Shown one piece after another: positions 7,465-11,608 of a stretch of DNA of 64,000 nucleotides (position 1 is its first letter; each line of letters starts with the position of its first letter). The translations under genes and the position numbers were made by a program. Origin of the DNA: a virus; IMG/VR virus record IMGVR_UViG_3300046777_002716, positions 1 to 64,000 of that record. One strand, given 5' to 3'. Under the pieces are notes generated by a model. That model ran no database searches, was not told where the DNA came from, and was given only the letters and a program-made list of their open reading frames with translations.

Positions 7465-7559
7465 GTGCCATGAGTGTCCACGGCACACCAGACACTTGGT
7501 TGTTTCGGATATGATGGTCCCGAAACTTATGATAGAATCGGAAATTTCCAACCCTATCA
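7465..7559 (-). ncRNA. Structured RNA candidate between tRNA-Thr and tRNA-Asn (two hairpins plus pseudoknot)
   Basis: This 95-nt spacer has no tRNA and no ORF but folds strongly. From its 5' end on the minus strand there are a TGATAG/CTATCA stem around GGAAATTTCC, and a 7-bp GTTTCGG/CCGAAAC hairpin. Two interleaved stems follow: AGTGTC (496-491) with GACACT (478-473), and GTGCC (486-482) with GGCAC (469-465). The interleaving predicts a pseudoknot. Function unknown. Confidence 0.5.
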
Positions 7560-7561
7560 AC

Positions 7562-7633
7562 TGGGGCGGCAGGGATCGAACCTGCGACCTAGATGTTAAC
7601 AGCATCCCGCTACTACCGCTGAGCTACACCCCA
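7562..7633 (-). tRNA. tRNA-Asn(GTT)
   Basis: A 72-nt cloverleaf with acceptor TGGGGTG/CGCCCCA, anticodon loop CTGTTAA and T-loop TTCGATC. Confidence 0.92.
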
Positions 7634-7643
7634 ATGTTTATTT

Positions 7644-7651
7644 TATAAATA
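7644..7651 (+). promoter_or_regulatory. Late promoter motif TATAAATA for the HNH gene
   Basis: An exact late -10 motif on the plus strand, 25 bp upstream of the HNH start codon and right beside tRNA-Asn. Confidence 0.7.
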
Positions 7652-7675
7652 AGATTAGCAGTTCGTGTTAATCTT

Positions 7676-8020
7676 ATGAAATGTGCTTGGCATCTATGTT
7701 TAGAAGAAGCAGTACTTTACAATGGCAGAGGCAAGTTTTGCTCCAAACAATGTAAAAACAAGTATCATGTAGACCAGAGAAGAAAGAAACTCAAGCAAGA
7801 CAGTATAGCATATAAAGGAGGTGCTTGTCAATGTTGTGGTTATAATCGTTCTCACTGGGCATTAGAGTTTCACCATTTAGACCCTAAAGAAAAAGATTTT
7901 CATTTATCTAAAGGTGGTCATACTAGAAGTTGGGAAAAAATCAAAGAAGAATTGGATAAATGTATTCTAGTATGTTCTAACTGCCATTCCGAAATTCATC
8001 ACGGAATTCGTGAATTATAA
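7676..8020 (+). CDS. HNH homing endonuclease-like protein
   Basis: The 114-residue protein has two zinc-binding pairs (C-A-W-H-L-C at the N-terminus; C-Q-C-C in the middle) and the HNH core L-E-F-H-H-L-D-P with a closing C-S-N-C-H-S-E-I-H-H. It is one of four plus-strand genes in the window and lies inside the tRNA array between tRNA-Asn and tRNA-Ala, as expected for a mobile free-standing endonuclease. It has its own late motif. Confidence 0.85.
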   Translation: MKCAWHLCLEEAVLYNGRGKFCSKQCKNKYHVDQRRKKLKQDSIAYKGGACQCCGYNRSHWALEFHHLDPKEKDFHLSKGGHTRSWEKIKEELDKCILVCSNCHSEIHHGIREL

Positions 8021-8076
8021 TGGAATGTAAGGGAAAGGAGTGCTCTTGGGCGAACCCGCAGGATCACTTTCCCGAT

Positions 8077-8148
8077 GGAGAATAGGAGACTCGAACTCCT
8101 GACCTTCGCCTTGCAAAGGCGCTGCTCTACCAACTGAGCTAATTCCCC
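8077..8148 (-). tRNA. tRNA-Ala(TGC)
   Basis: A 72-nt cloverleaf with acceptor GGGGAAT/ATTCTCC, anticodon loop TTTGCAA and T-loop TTCGAGT. The top anticodon-stem pair is G-A. The usual alanine G3:U70 pair is present. Confidence 0.9.
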
Positions 8149-8153
8149 TTGGG

Positions 8154-8224
8154 AGCGAGAGGGTGGAATTGAACCACCTACCTGAGGCTTATGAGACCTC
8201 CGTGCAACCGTTACACCTCTCCGC
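8154..8224 (-). tRNA. tRNA-Met-like (CAT), irregular acceptor stem
   Basis: The anticodon loop CTCATAA, D-stem GTGT/GCAC and T-arm GGTGG-TTCAATT-CCACC are clear. The acceptor strands GCGGAGAG and CTCTCGC pair only if one G is bulged. It could be an elongator or initiator methionine tRNA, or a lysidine-modified isoleucine tRNA; none of the three CAT tRNAs here has a clean initiator signature. Confidence 0.7.
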
Positions 8225-8239
8225 AATGCGTTTATGACA

Positions 8240-8268
8240 ATCATAAGGTATATATACCAGATTGTCAA
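8240..8268 (-). promoter_or_regulatory. Sigma-70 promoter for the tRNA-Met/Ala block
   Basis: TTGACA (8263-8268), 17 bp, TATGAT (8240-8245) on the minus strand. The spacer holds the palindromic GGTATATATACC. Confidence 0.8.
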
Positions 8269-8269
8269 G

Positions 8270-8343
8270 TGCCCGTGATAGGAGTCGAACCTACACTGTA
8301 TGGATTCTAAGTCCACCCTCTCTGCCAGTTGGAGTACACGGGC
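8270..8343 (-). tRNA. tRNA-Leu(TAG)
   Basis: A 74-nt tRNA with acceptor GCCCGTG/CACGGGC, anticodon loop CTTAGAA and T-loop TTCGACT. The variable region is unusually short for leucine, a feature shared with the Leu(TAA) and Leu(GAG) genes nearby. Confidence 0.88.
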
Positions 8344-8407
8344 AAGATGGATTAAGTGTGATATACCTCATAAGGATATAACAGGGACCTAACCTCTATC
8401 TCTTTAT

Positions 8408-8436
8408 ATAGTAACAAATTCTAAAGAATTTGTCAA
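8408..8436 (-). promoter_or_regulatory. Sigma-70 promoter for tRNA-Leu(TAG)
   Basis: TTGACA (8431-8436), 17 bp, TACTAT (8408-8413) on the minus strand, directly after the 3' end of tRNA-Arg(ACG). Confidence 0.75.
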
Positions 8437-8438
8437 GC

Positions 8439-8511
8439 GTCCTCTGCAGGATTTGAACCTGCGACTTCTTCGTTCGTAGCGAAGCACTCTGTTCCACTGA
8501 GTTAAGAGGAC
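8439..8511 (-). tRNA. tRNA-Arg(ACG)
   Basis: A 73-nt cloverleaf with acceptor GTCCTCT/AGAGGAC, anticodon loop CTACGAA and T-loop TTCAAAT. The A34 would need conversion to inosine by the host to read all CGN-type codons. Confidence 0.92.
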
Positions 8512-8516
8512 AAAGG

Positions 8517-8589
8517 CACCCTCGGTAGGATTCGAACCTACGACTAATCGCTTAGAAGGCGAATACTCTAGCCACTGAGTTACGAGGGC
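8517..8589 (-). tRNA. tRNA-Arg(TCT)
   Basis: A 73-nt cloverleaf with acceptor GCCCTCG/CGAGGGT, anticodon loop CTTCTAA and T-loop TTCGAAT. A second Arg(TCT) gene is at 11888. Confidence 0.92.
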
Positions 8590-8596
8590 ATTTTGG

Positions 8597-8667
8597 CGAA
8601 GGATGAGGGATTTGAACCCCCACTAACAGTTTTGGAGACTGTCGTGCTACCATTACACTAATCCAAC
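8597..8667 (-). tRNA. tRNA-Trp(CCA)
   Basis: The anticodon loop CTCCAAA is flanked by a perfect 5-bp stem. The acceptor GTTGGAT/ATCCTTC has two T-T mismatches at positions 2 and 3, so charging or stability may be impaired. G73 fits tryptophan. Confidence 0.82.
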
Positions 8668-8689
8668 ATAAGTTCCTCAAGATGAGGAA

Positions 8690-8777
8690 TACCAGCCGAG
8701 GGTATCGAACCCTCCCAAAGGCCCTAATCTGGGGCAAATCGCTTATAAGGCGACTCTGAACACCTGTTCTGACTGGC
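8690..8777 (-). tRNA. Class II tRNA with TAT anticodon (tRNA-Ile(TAT)-like, identity uncertain)
   Basis: An 88-nt tRNA with acceptor GCCAGTC/GGCTGGT, a short-loop D-arm GAACAGGTGTTC, anticodon loop CTTATAA and a T-arm GAGGG-TTCGATA-CCCTC. It has a long variable arm built on GCCC/GGGC pairing. The loop reads UAU, which would decode AUA (isoleucine), yet long variable arms belong to leucine, serine and tyrosine tRNAs. A73 is compatible with Leu, Ile or Tyr. Confidence 0.75.
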
Positions 8778-8800
8778 GATTATTTACTCATAAAGAGCAA

Positions 8801-8879
8801 TACTCCACCTCAGACTTGAACTGAGAATCCGAAGAAGTAGATTTTGAGTCTACCGCGTTTACCATTTCGCCAGTGGAGC
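8801..8879 (-). tRNA. tRNA-Leu(CAA)
   Basis: A 79-nt class II tRNA with acceptor GCTCCAC/GTGGAGT, anticodon loop CTCAAAA in a 5-bp stem, a longer variable arm and T-loop TTCAAGT. Confidence 0.9.
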
Positions 8880-8906
8880 GTAATTATACAAACTTTAAGT
8901 TTGCAA

Positions 8907-8979
8907 TACCCGTGGTCGGATTCGAACCGACACTGTAGAGATTTTAAGTCTCCTGTCTCTGCCGTTGGACTACACGGGC
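8907..8979 (-). tRNA. tRNA-Leu(TAA)
   Basis: A 73-nt tRNA with acceptor GCCCGTG/CACGGGT, anticodon loop CTTAAAA and T-loop TTCGAAT. It is close in sequence to Leu(TAG) at 8270, including the short variable region, and suggests a duplication within the array. Confidence 0.9.
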
Positions 8980-8983
8980 ATAG

Positions 8984-9056
8984 TGCTCGATGAGGGGATC
9001 GAACCCACCTATATCCGATTATGAGTCGGGTGCTTTCACCAGATAGCTAATCGAGC
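8984..9056 (-). tRNA. tRNA-Met(CAT)
   Basis: A 73-nt cloverleaf with a perfect acceptor GCTCGAT/ATCGAGC, anticodon loop CTCATAA and T-loop TTCGATC. It is the first gene behind the promoter at 9103-9131. Confidence 0.9.
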
Positions 9057-9080
9057 AGTGTTAGGTTTTCAAGGTTCGAA

Positions 9081-9098
9081 GTGGTCTCTCAACCACCC
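9081..9098 (-). repeat. Promoter-proximal 5' hairpin, copy 1
   Basis: On the minus strand GTGGT and ACCAC arms flank a TGAGAG loop, beginning about 5 bp after the -10 box of the 9103-9131 promoter. The same 18 bases recur at 11587-11604 behind a matching promoter. Confidence 0.7.
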
Positions 9099-9102
9099 TC
9101 TT

Positions 9103-9131
9103 AGAATAACACCAAACCCAGTCTGGGTCAA
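9103..9131 (-). promoter_or_regulatory. Sigma-70-like promoter (TTGACC/TATTCT)
   Basis: TTGACC (9126-9131), 17 bp, TATTCT (9103-9108) on the minus strand. It has a sister promoter at 11609-11637 with the same boxes and the same 5' hairpin. Confidence 0.7.
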
Positions 9132-9140
9132 GTGGGTTGT

Positions 9141-9158
9141 GCCAGTTTGGGAACTGGC
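9141..9158. repeat. Palindrome between tRNA-Leu(GAG) and a promoter
   Basis: GCCAGTT and AACTGGC arms with a TGGG loop. It is a near copy of the 4339-4360 palindrome and lies 2 bp after the tRNA 3' end and 9 bp before the -35 box. Confidence 0.65.
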
Positions 9159-9160
9159 GA

Positions 9161-9234
9161 TGTCCGTGAGAGGATTCGAACCTCCAACACCTACCCCCTC
9201 AAGGTAGTGCCTCTTCCAGTTGGGCTACACGGAC
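9161..9234 (-). tRNA. tRNA-Leu(GAG)
   Basis: A 74-nt tRNA with acceptor GTCCGTG/CACGGAC, anticodon loop TTGAGGG in a CTACC/GGTAG stem and T-loop TTCGAAT. The variable region is short for leucine. Confidence 0.88.
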
Positions 9235-9237
9235 GAG

Positions 9238-9309
9238 TTCCAGAACTAGGATTCGAACCTAGACAAACACAGTCAAAGTGTGTTGACCTGCCAGTTAGTC
9301 GATTCTGGA
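9238..9309 (-). tRNA. tRNA-Gln(TTG)
   Basis: A 72-nt cloverleaf with acceptor TCCAGAA/TTCTGGA, anticodon loop CTTTGAC and T-loop TTCGAAT. Confidence 0.92.
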
Positions 9310-9328
9310 TTGAAATGGGATTACCCCA

Positions 9329-9658
9329 TTAGTAATATGAAAATGATGCAGAAGTAGCAGTAGCAGTGTCTGTAGCATCATCATCATCTTGATGTTTACG
9401 ATTTTTAAAATACATAAACAAAGGTGATTTTTCGGTTGGAACTAGTACATCAGACCAAAAAGATTCTCCTGACGAACATTGATAAAGAACATCACCCTCA
9501 TAAGGAATCATAGCAACAGCATTGCAAGAATTGTCTTTAATGTAATTATATTCTTTATAATATACTGGACGATTTTTTGCTGCTTGCATAGCAAACACTG
9601 GTTCACTGATTCCAAAAATAATCAAAAACAGAAAAAATAATTTAATGATAAATTTCAT
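9329..9658 (-). CDS. Small secreted protein inside the tRNA array
   Basis: I start this 109-residue protein at the ATG at 9656-9658; a TTG two codons upstream is less likely. Residues 1-23 form a signal peptide (K-F-I-I-K-L then a leucine/phenylalanine core, ending V-F-A). The mature part has a cysteine pair, an aspartate run (about residues 90-94) and a serine/threonine-rich tail. No family is recognised. It interrupts the tRNA array between tRNA-Cys and tRNA-Gln. Confidence 0.65.
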   Translation of the reverse strand: MKFIIKLFFLFLIIFGISEPVFAMQAAKNRPVYYKEYNYIKDNSCNAVAMIPYEGDVLYQCSSGESFWSDVLVPTEKSPLFMYFKNRKHQDDDDATDTATATSASFSYY

Positions 9659-9678
9659 AATCAATTGTAGTTTGTTTA

Positions 9679-9696
9679 TTATCTCAAAAGAGATAA
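9679..9696. repeat. Hairpin after tRNA-Cys
   Basis: Perfect 7-nt arms TTATCTC and GAGATAA with a 4-nt loop, one base beyond the tRNA-Cys 3' end. It may end or trim the tRNA precursor. Confidence 0.55.
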
Positions 9697-9697
9697 G

Positions 9698-9773
9698 AGT
9701 TCAGGGTGGGATTTGAACCCACGGTGAAAGAAGTTTTGCAGACTTCCGCATTCGACCACTCTGCCACCTGAAC
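9698..9773 (-). tRNA. tRNA-Cys(GCA)
   Basis: A 76-nt tRNA with acceptor GTTCAGG/CCTGAAC, anticodon loop CTGCAAA, T-loop TTCAAAT and U73, the cysteine discriminator. Confidence 0.92.
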
Positions 9774-9776
9774 ATA

Positions 9777-9849
9777 TGGGTCTGGTGGGGTTTGAACCCA
9801 CAACTTTTCGGTTAAGAGCCGACTACTCTACCAATTGAGTTACAGACCC
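9777..9849 (-). tRNA. tRNA-Lys(CTT)
   Basis: A 73-nt cloverleaf with acceptor GGGTCTG/CAGACCC and anticodon loop CTCTTAA. It is a close relative of Lys(TTT) at 11400 and probably arose from it by duplication. Confidence 0.9.
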
Positions 9850-9852
9850 AAG

Positions 9853-9924
9853 AGCCCTTAGTGAGAATCAAACTCACGACCTCATTCTTACCAAGAATGC
9901 GTTCTATCACTGAACTATAAGGGC
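9853..9924 (-). tRNA. tRNA-Thr(GGT)
   Basis: A 72-nt cloverleaf with acceptor GCCCTTA/TAAGGGC, anticodon loop TTGGTAA and an unusual T-loop TTTGATT. Confidence 0.9.
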
Positions 9925-9926
9925 GG

Positions 9927-9998
9927 GGTGCCATACGAGATTTGAACTCGTCTACCCAGTTTCACAAACTGGTTCCTTAACCACTAGGATAATGGCAC
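9927..9998 (-). tRNA. tRNA-His(GTG)
   Basis: A 72-nt cloverleaf with acceptor GTGCCAT/ATGGCAC, anticodon loop TTGTGAA and C73, as histidine needs. The -1 position is T in the DNA, so G-1 would have to be added or retained by other means. Confidence 0.92.
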
Positions 9999-9999
9999 A

Positions 10000-10073
10000 T
10001 GGCAGTAGATGGATTTGAACCACCGACCATAGGAATATGAGACCCGTGCTCTACCAAACTGAGCTATACTGCC
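10000..10073 (-). tRNA. tRNA with CAT anticodon (Met or Ile2)
   Basis: Acceptor GGCAGTA/TACTGCC and T-arm are regular. The anticodon loop CTCATAT sits on an irregular stem. It could be an elongator Met tRNA or an isoleucine tRNA whose C34 becomes lysidine; sequence alone does not decide. Confidence 0.8.
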
Positions 10074-10076
10074 AAA

Positions 10077-10161
10077 CGGAGAGTAGAGGATTCGAACCTC
10101 TGGTGCTGTTACACACAAGACCTTTCCAAGATCTCACCATAAACCACTCGGACAACTCTCC
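10077..10161 (-). tRNA. tRNA-Ser(GGA)
   Basis: An 85-nt class II tRNA with acceptor GGAGAGT/ACTCTCC, anticodon loop TTGGAAA, a long variable arm and G73. Confidence 0.92.
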
Positions 10162-10165
10162 AAGG

Positions 10166-10254
10166 CGGAAGTGGTTGGATTCGAACCAACGGTGCCGATT
10201 ACTCGACACGGAATCTTAGCAGGATTCTGCGATAAGCCTCTCTGCCACACTTCC
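10166..10254 (-). tRNA. tRNA-Ser(GCT)
   Basis: An 89-nt class II tRNA with acceptor GGAAGTG/CACTTCC, anticodon loop CTGCTAA, a long variable arm and G73. Confidence 0.92.
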
Positions 10255-10257
10255 AAG

Positions 10258-10350
10258 TTGATAAGGGCACCTGTCCGAATTTAAAGTGCGCTTGGGTCGT
10301 TTAATCCACCGCCGTCACACTAATGTTTGGTGGCGATGGACCCTTATCAA
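10258..10350 (-). ncRNA. Structured RNA candidate, 93 nt, closed by a 10-bp stem
   Basis: TTGATAAGGG (10258-10267) pairs perfectly with CCCTTATCAA (10341-10350). Inside, TCCA/CGCC pairs with GGCG/TGGA, and a GCAC/GTGC hairpin follows. There is no ORF and no T-loop. It lies between tRNA-Ser(GCT) and tRNA-Ile, in the way stable RNAs C and D lie in the T4 tRNA cluster. Function unknown. Confidence 0.55.
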
Positions 10351-10364
10351 ATCCCCGAAGGGAA

Positions 10365-10436
10365 TTGGAACGGTGAGATTTGAACTCACGACTTCTGCGT
10401 TATCAGCACAGCACTCTACCACTGAGTTACATTCCA
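10365..10436 (-). tRNA. tRNA-Ile(GAT)
   Basis: A 72-nt cloverleaf with acceptor TGGAATG/CGTTCCA, anticodon loop CTGATAA and T-loop TTCAAAT. Confidence 0.92.
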
Positions 10437-10441
10437 TCGAA

Positions 10442-10554
10442 GTAAGAGACACTAGTATCATCTTACCTGTTTCAGTTTTCGGACTGAAAAACCTATCACT
10501 AACCAACCTAAGTTTCATAACGGAGGAAGTGAATCTCCGTGACCATAAAGGTCA
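10442..10554 (-). ncRNA. Four consecutive hairpins between tRNA-Ile and tRNA-Phe
   Basis: This 113-nt spacer contains GTAAGA/TCTTAC (10442-10466), TTTCAGT/ACTGAAA (10470-10489), CGGAG/CTCCG (10521-10539) and TGACC/GGTCA (10540-10554). No start codon frame or tRNA is present. It may be a non-coding RNA or a processed spacer. Confidence 0.4.
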
Positions 10555-10556
10555 AG

Positions 10557-10630
10557 TGGGAACACACAGAATTGAACTGTGACCTCATGTTCTTCAGACA
10601 TACGTGCCGACCAACCTACACCATGTTCCC
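10557..10630 (-). tRNA. tRNA-Phe(GAA)
   Basis: A 74-nt cloverleaf with acceptor GGGAACA/TGTTCCC, anticodon loop CTGAAGA and T-loop TTCAATT. Confidence 0.9.
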
Positions 10631-10636
10631 AAAGTT

Positions 10637-10711
10637 TGGAAATTCAGGAATCGAACCTGTCGGGCAGTAAGGGCGATCAACTCCCCACTTTCCTGTGTTC
10701 CACACATTTCC
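10637..10711 (-). tRNA. tRNA-like gene, isotype undetermined
   Basis: The acceptor GGAAATG/AATTTCC and T-arm ACAGG-TTCGATT-CCTG are good, and the length (75 nt) is normal. The D-arm is a tight GTGT/ACAC hairpin without the usual GG loop. The anticodon arm (GGGG...GCCC) gives no 7-nt loop with U33 and a purine at 37; TGA or GAT are the nearest readings. It is a decayed tRNA or a tRNA mimic. Confidence 0.6.
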
Positions 10712-10714
10712 AAG

Positions 10715-10788
10715 TCGGAATGACAGGATTCGAACCTGCGACATCTCGCTCCCAAAGCGAGTGCTCTACCAAACTGAGCTACATTCCG
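10715..10788 (-). tRNA. tRNA-Pro(TGG), second copy
   Basis: A 74-nt cloverleaf with acceptor CGGAATG/CATTCCG (C1:G72), anticodon loop TTTGGGA in a perfect CTCGC/GCGAG stem and T-loop TTCGAAT. Confidence 0.92.
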
Positions 10789-10865
10789 TGGTCTGAGAGG
10801 CAGGATTTGAACCTGCGACCTGAGCGTTCCAAACACCCAGCTCTACCAAACTGAGCTACTCCCAG
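10789..10865 (-). tRNA. tRNA-Pro(TGG), third copy, with encoded CCA
   Basis: Acceptor CTGGGAG/CTCTCAG keeps C1:G72, followed by A73 and a genomic CCA, the only encoded CCA among these tRNAs. The anticodon loop TTTGGAA has A37 instead of the G37 expected for proline, so the assignment is a little less certain. Confidence 0.82.
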
Positions 10866-10868
10866 AGG

Positions 10869-10940
10869 TATTCCTAACGGGATTCGAACCCGTGCTACAA
10901 CCTTGAAAGGGTTGTGACCTAACCGCTAGTCGATAGGAAC
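10869..10940 (-). tRNA. tRNA-Glu(TTC)
   Basis: A 72-nt cloverleaf with acceptor GTTCCTA/TAGGAAT, anticodon loop CTTTCAA in a CAACC/GGTTG stem and T-loop TTCGAAT. Confidence 0.92.
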
Positions 10941-10944
10941 TTGA

Positions 10945-11037
10945 GAGAGGGGTATCCCACACGAAGTTACTTACGGATCACGCTTCGTAGCCTTATGGAT
11001 CCTGCCAGGGTCAATCTGGTGCCTAGGAATCCCTCTC
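10945..11037 (-). ncRNA. Structured RNA candidate, 93 nt, between tRNA-Glu and tRNA-Asp
   Basis: A GAGAGGG/CCCTCTC closing stem encloses a second GGATTCC/GGGATACC helix, a CCAG/CTGG hairpin with a 7-nt loop and an ACGAAG/CTTCGT hairpin. No TTCRA T-loop is found, so it is not a standard tRNA. Its length equals that of the RNA at 10258-10350. Confidence 0.5.
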
Positions 11038-11042
11038 CAATT

Positions 11043-11117
11043 CCAGTTATCGCTACGTCATTTCTTACCTAACTGGCAACCTTCAGAATGACGTGGAGAT
11101 TCGTACTGATGATCTCC
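11043..11117 (-). ncRNA. Hairpin plus predicted H-type pseudoknot beside tRNA-Asp
   Basis: On the minus strand a GGAGAT/ATCTCC hairpin (11117-11095) is followed by two interleaved perfect helices: ACGTCATT (11094-11087) with AATGACGT (11062-11055), and CCAGTTA (11076-11070) with TAACTGG (11049-11043). The 8-bp and 7-bp stems cannot both form without a pseudoknot. No ORF. Unknown function. Confidence 0.55.
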
Positions 11118-11119
11118 AA

Positions 11120-11192
11120 CGACCCTATGGGAATTCGAATCCCAGATTCCTACTAGACAGGTAGGCGTGATAGACCACTTCACTATAGGGCC
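11120..11192 (-). tRNA. tRNA-Asp(GTC)
   Basis: A 73-nt cloverleaf with acceptor GGCCCTA/TAGGGTC, anticodon loop CTGTCTA, T-loop TTCGAAT and G73, the aspartate discriminator. Confidence 0.92.
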
Positions 11193-11196
11193 ATGT

Positions 11197-11266
11197 TCAC
11201 CCGAGCAGGATTCGAACCTGCATCTCTTTCCATGGAAAGACGACATACCATTAGCCGCATCGGATG
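11197..11266 (-). tRNA. tRNA, isotype undetermined (6-nt anticodon loop)
   Basis: Acceptor CATCCGA/TCGGGTG (extendable by two pairs) and T-arm GCAGG-TTCGAAT-CCTGC are regular. The anticodon arm is a perfect palindrome TCTTT-CCATGG-AAAGA, leaving only six loop bases, so CAT, CCA and TCC readings all need a distorted arm. Total length is 70 nt. Confidence 0.65.
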
Positions 11267-11270
11267 AAGG

Positions 11271-11361
11271 TGGGAGAGGAGGGAATCGAACCCCCGATGG
11301 TTCTTATGTAACGGTTTTACAGACCGCCGCCACACATATTGCCGACAGTAGCCACTCTCCC
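11271..11361 (-). tRNA. tRNA-Tyr(GTA)
   Basis: A 91-nt class II tRNA with acceptor GGGAGAG/CTCTCCC, anticodon loop CTGTAAA, a long variable arm and A73, all fitting bacterial tyrosine tRNA. Confidence 0.93.
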
Positions 11362-11399
11362 AAATAGTTTATATTTAACGACCGAACTAAAACGGTCAA

Positions 11400-11471
11400 T
11401 GGGTCTGGTGGGATTTGAACCCACAACTTCCAGGTTAAAAGCCCGTTACTCTACCGTTGAGTTACAGACCC
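11400..11471 (-). tRNA. tRNA-Lys(TTT)
   Basis: A 72-nt cloverleaf with acceptor GGGTCTG/CAGACCC and anticodon loop CTTTTAA. It resembles Lys(CTT) at 9777 over most of its length. Confidence 0.92.
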
Positions 11472-11501
11472 ATAAAAGGTTTAGATTGTCAAGGTGCGAT
11501 T

Positions 11502-11581
11502 GTCACTGGAAGATAATGTTTTATCCAGAGGCCCAAGATAAATCTTAGGACTTAGACTGATGCTAGAAGCAGAGCAGTGAC
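11502..11581 (-). ncRNA. Structured RNA candidate transcribed from the 11609-11637 promoter
   Basis: CAGTGAC (11581-11575, read on the minus strand as GTCACTG) pairs with GTCACTG/CAGTGAC at 11508-11502. The stem encloses an AAGAT/ATCTT hairpin (about 11533-11549) and a GATAA/TTATC hairpin (about 11511-11525). The segment lies between the promoter's 5' hairpin and tRNA-Lys, so it is either a long tRNA leader or a separate RNA. Confidence 0.4.
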
Positions 11582-11586
11582 TTGTG

Positions 11587-11604
11587 GTGGTCTCTCAACC
11601 ACCC
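11587..11604 (-). repeat. Promoter-proximal 5' hairpin, copy 2
   Basis: The same 18 bases as 9081-9098, here with one more stem pair, beginning about 5 bp after the -10 box. Confidence 0.7.
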
Positions 11605-11608
11605 TTTA

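Noticed and set aside
8880-8910. Promoter-like GCAAACTTAAAGTTTGTATAATTA between two tRNA-Leu genes
   Set aside because: It resembles the 7359 promoter, but the -35-like box is only 12 bp from TATAAT; probably a decayed copy.
8552-11548. Many 60-98-codon frames across the tRNA array on both strands
   Set aside because: They run through consecutive tRNA genes and contain the repeated translated T-loop and anticodon patterns; no ribosome sites.
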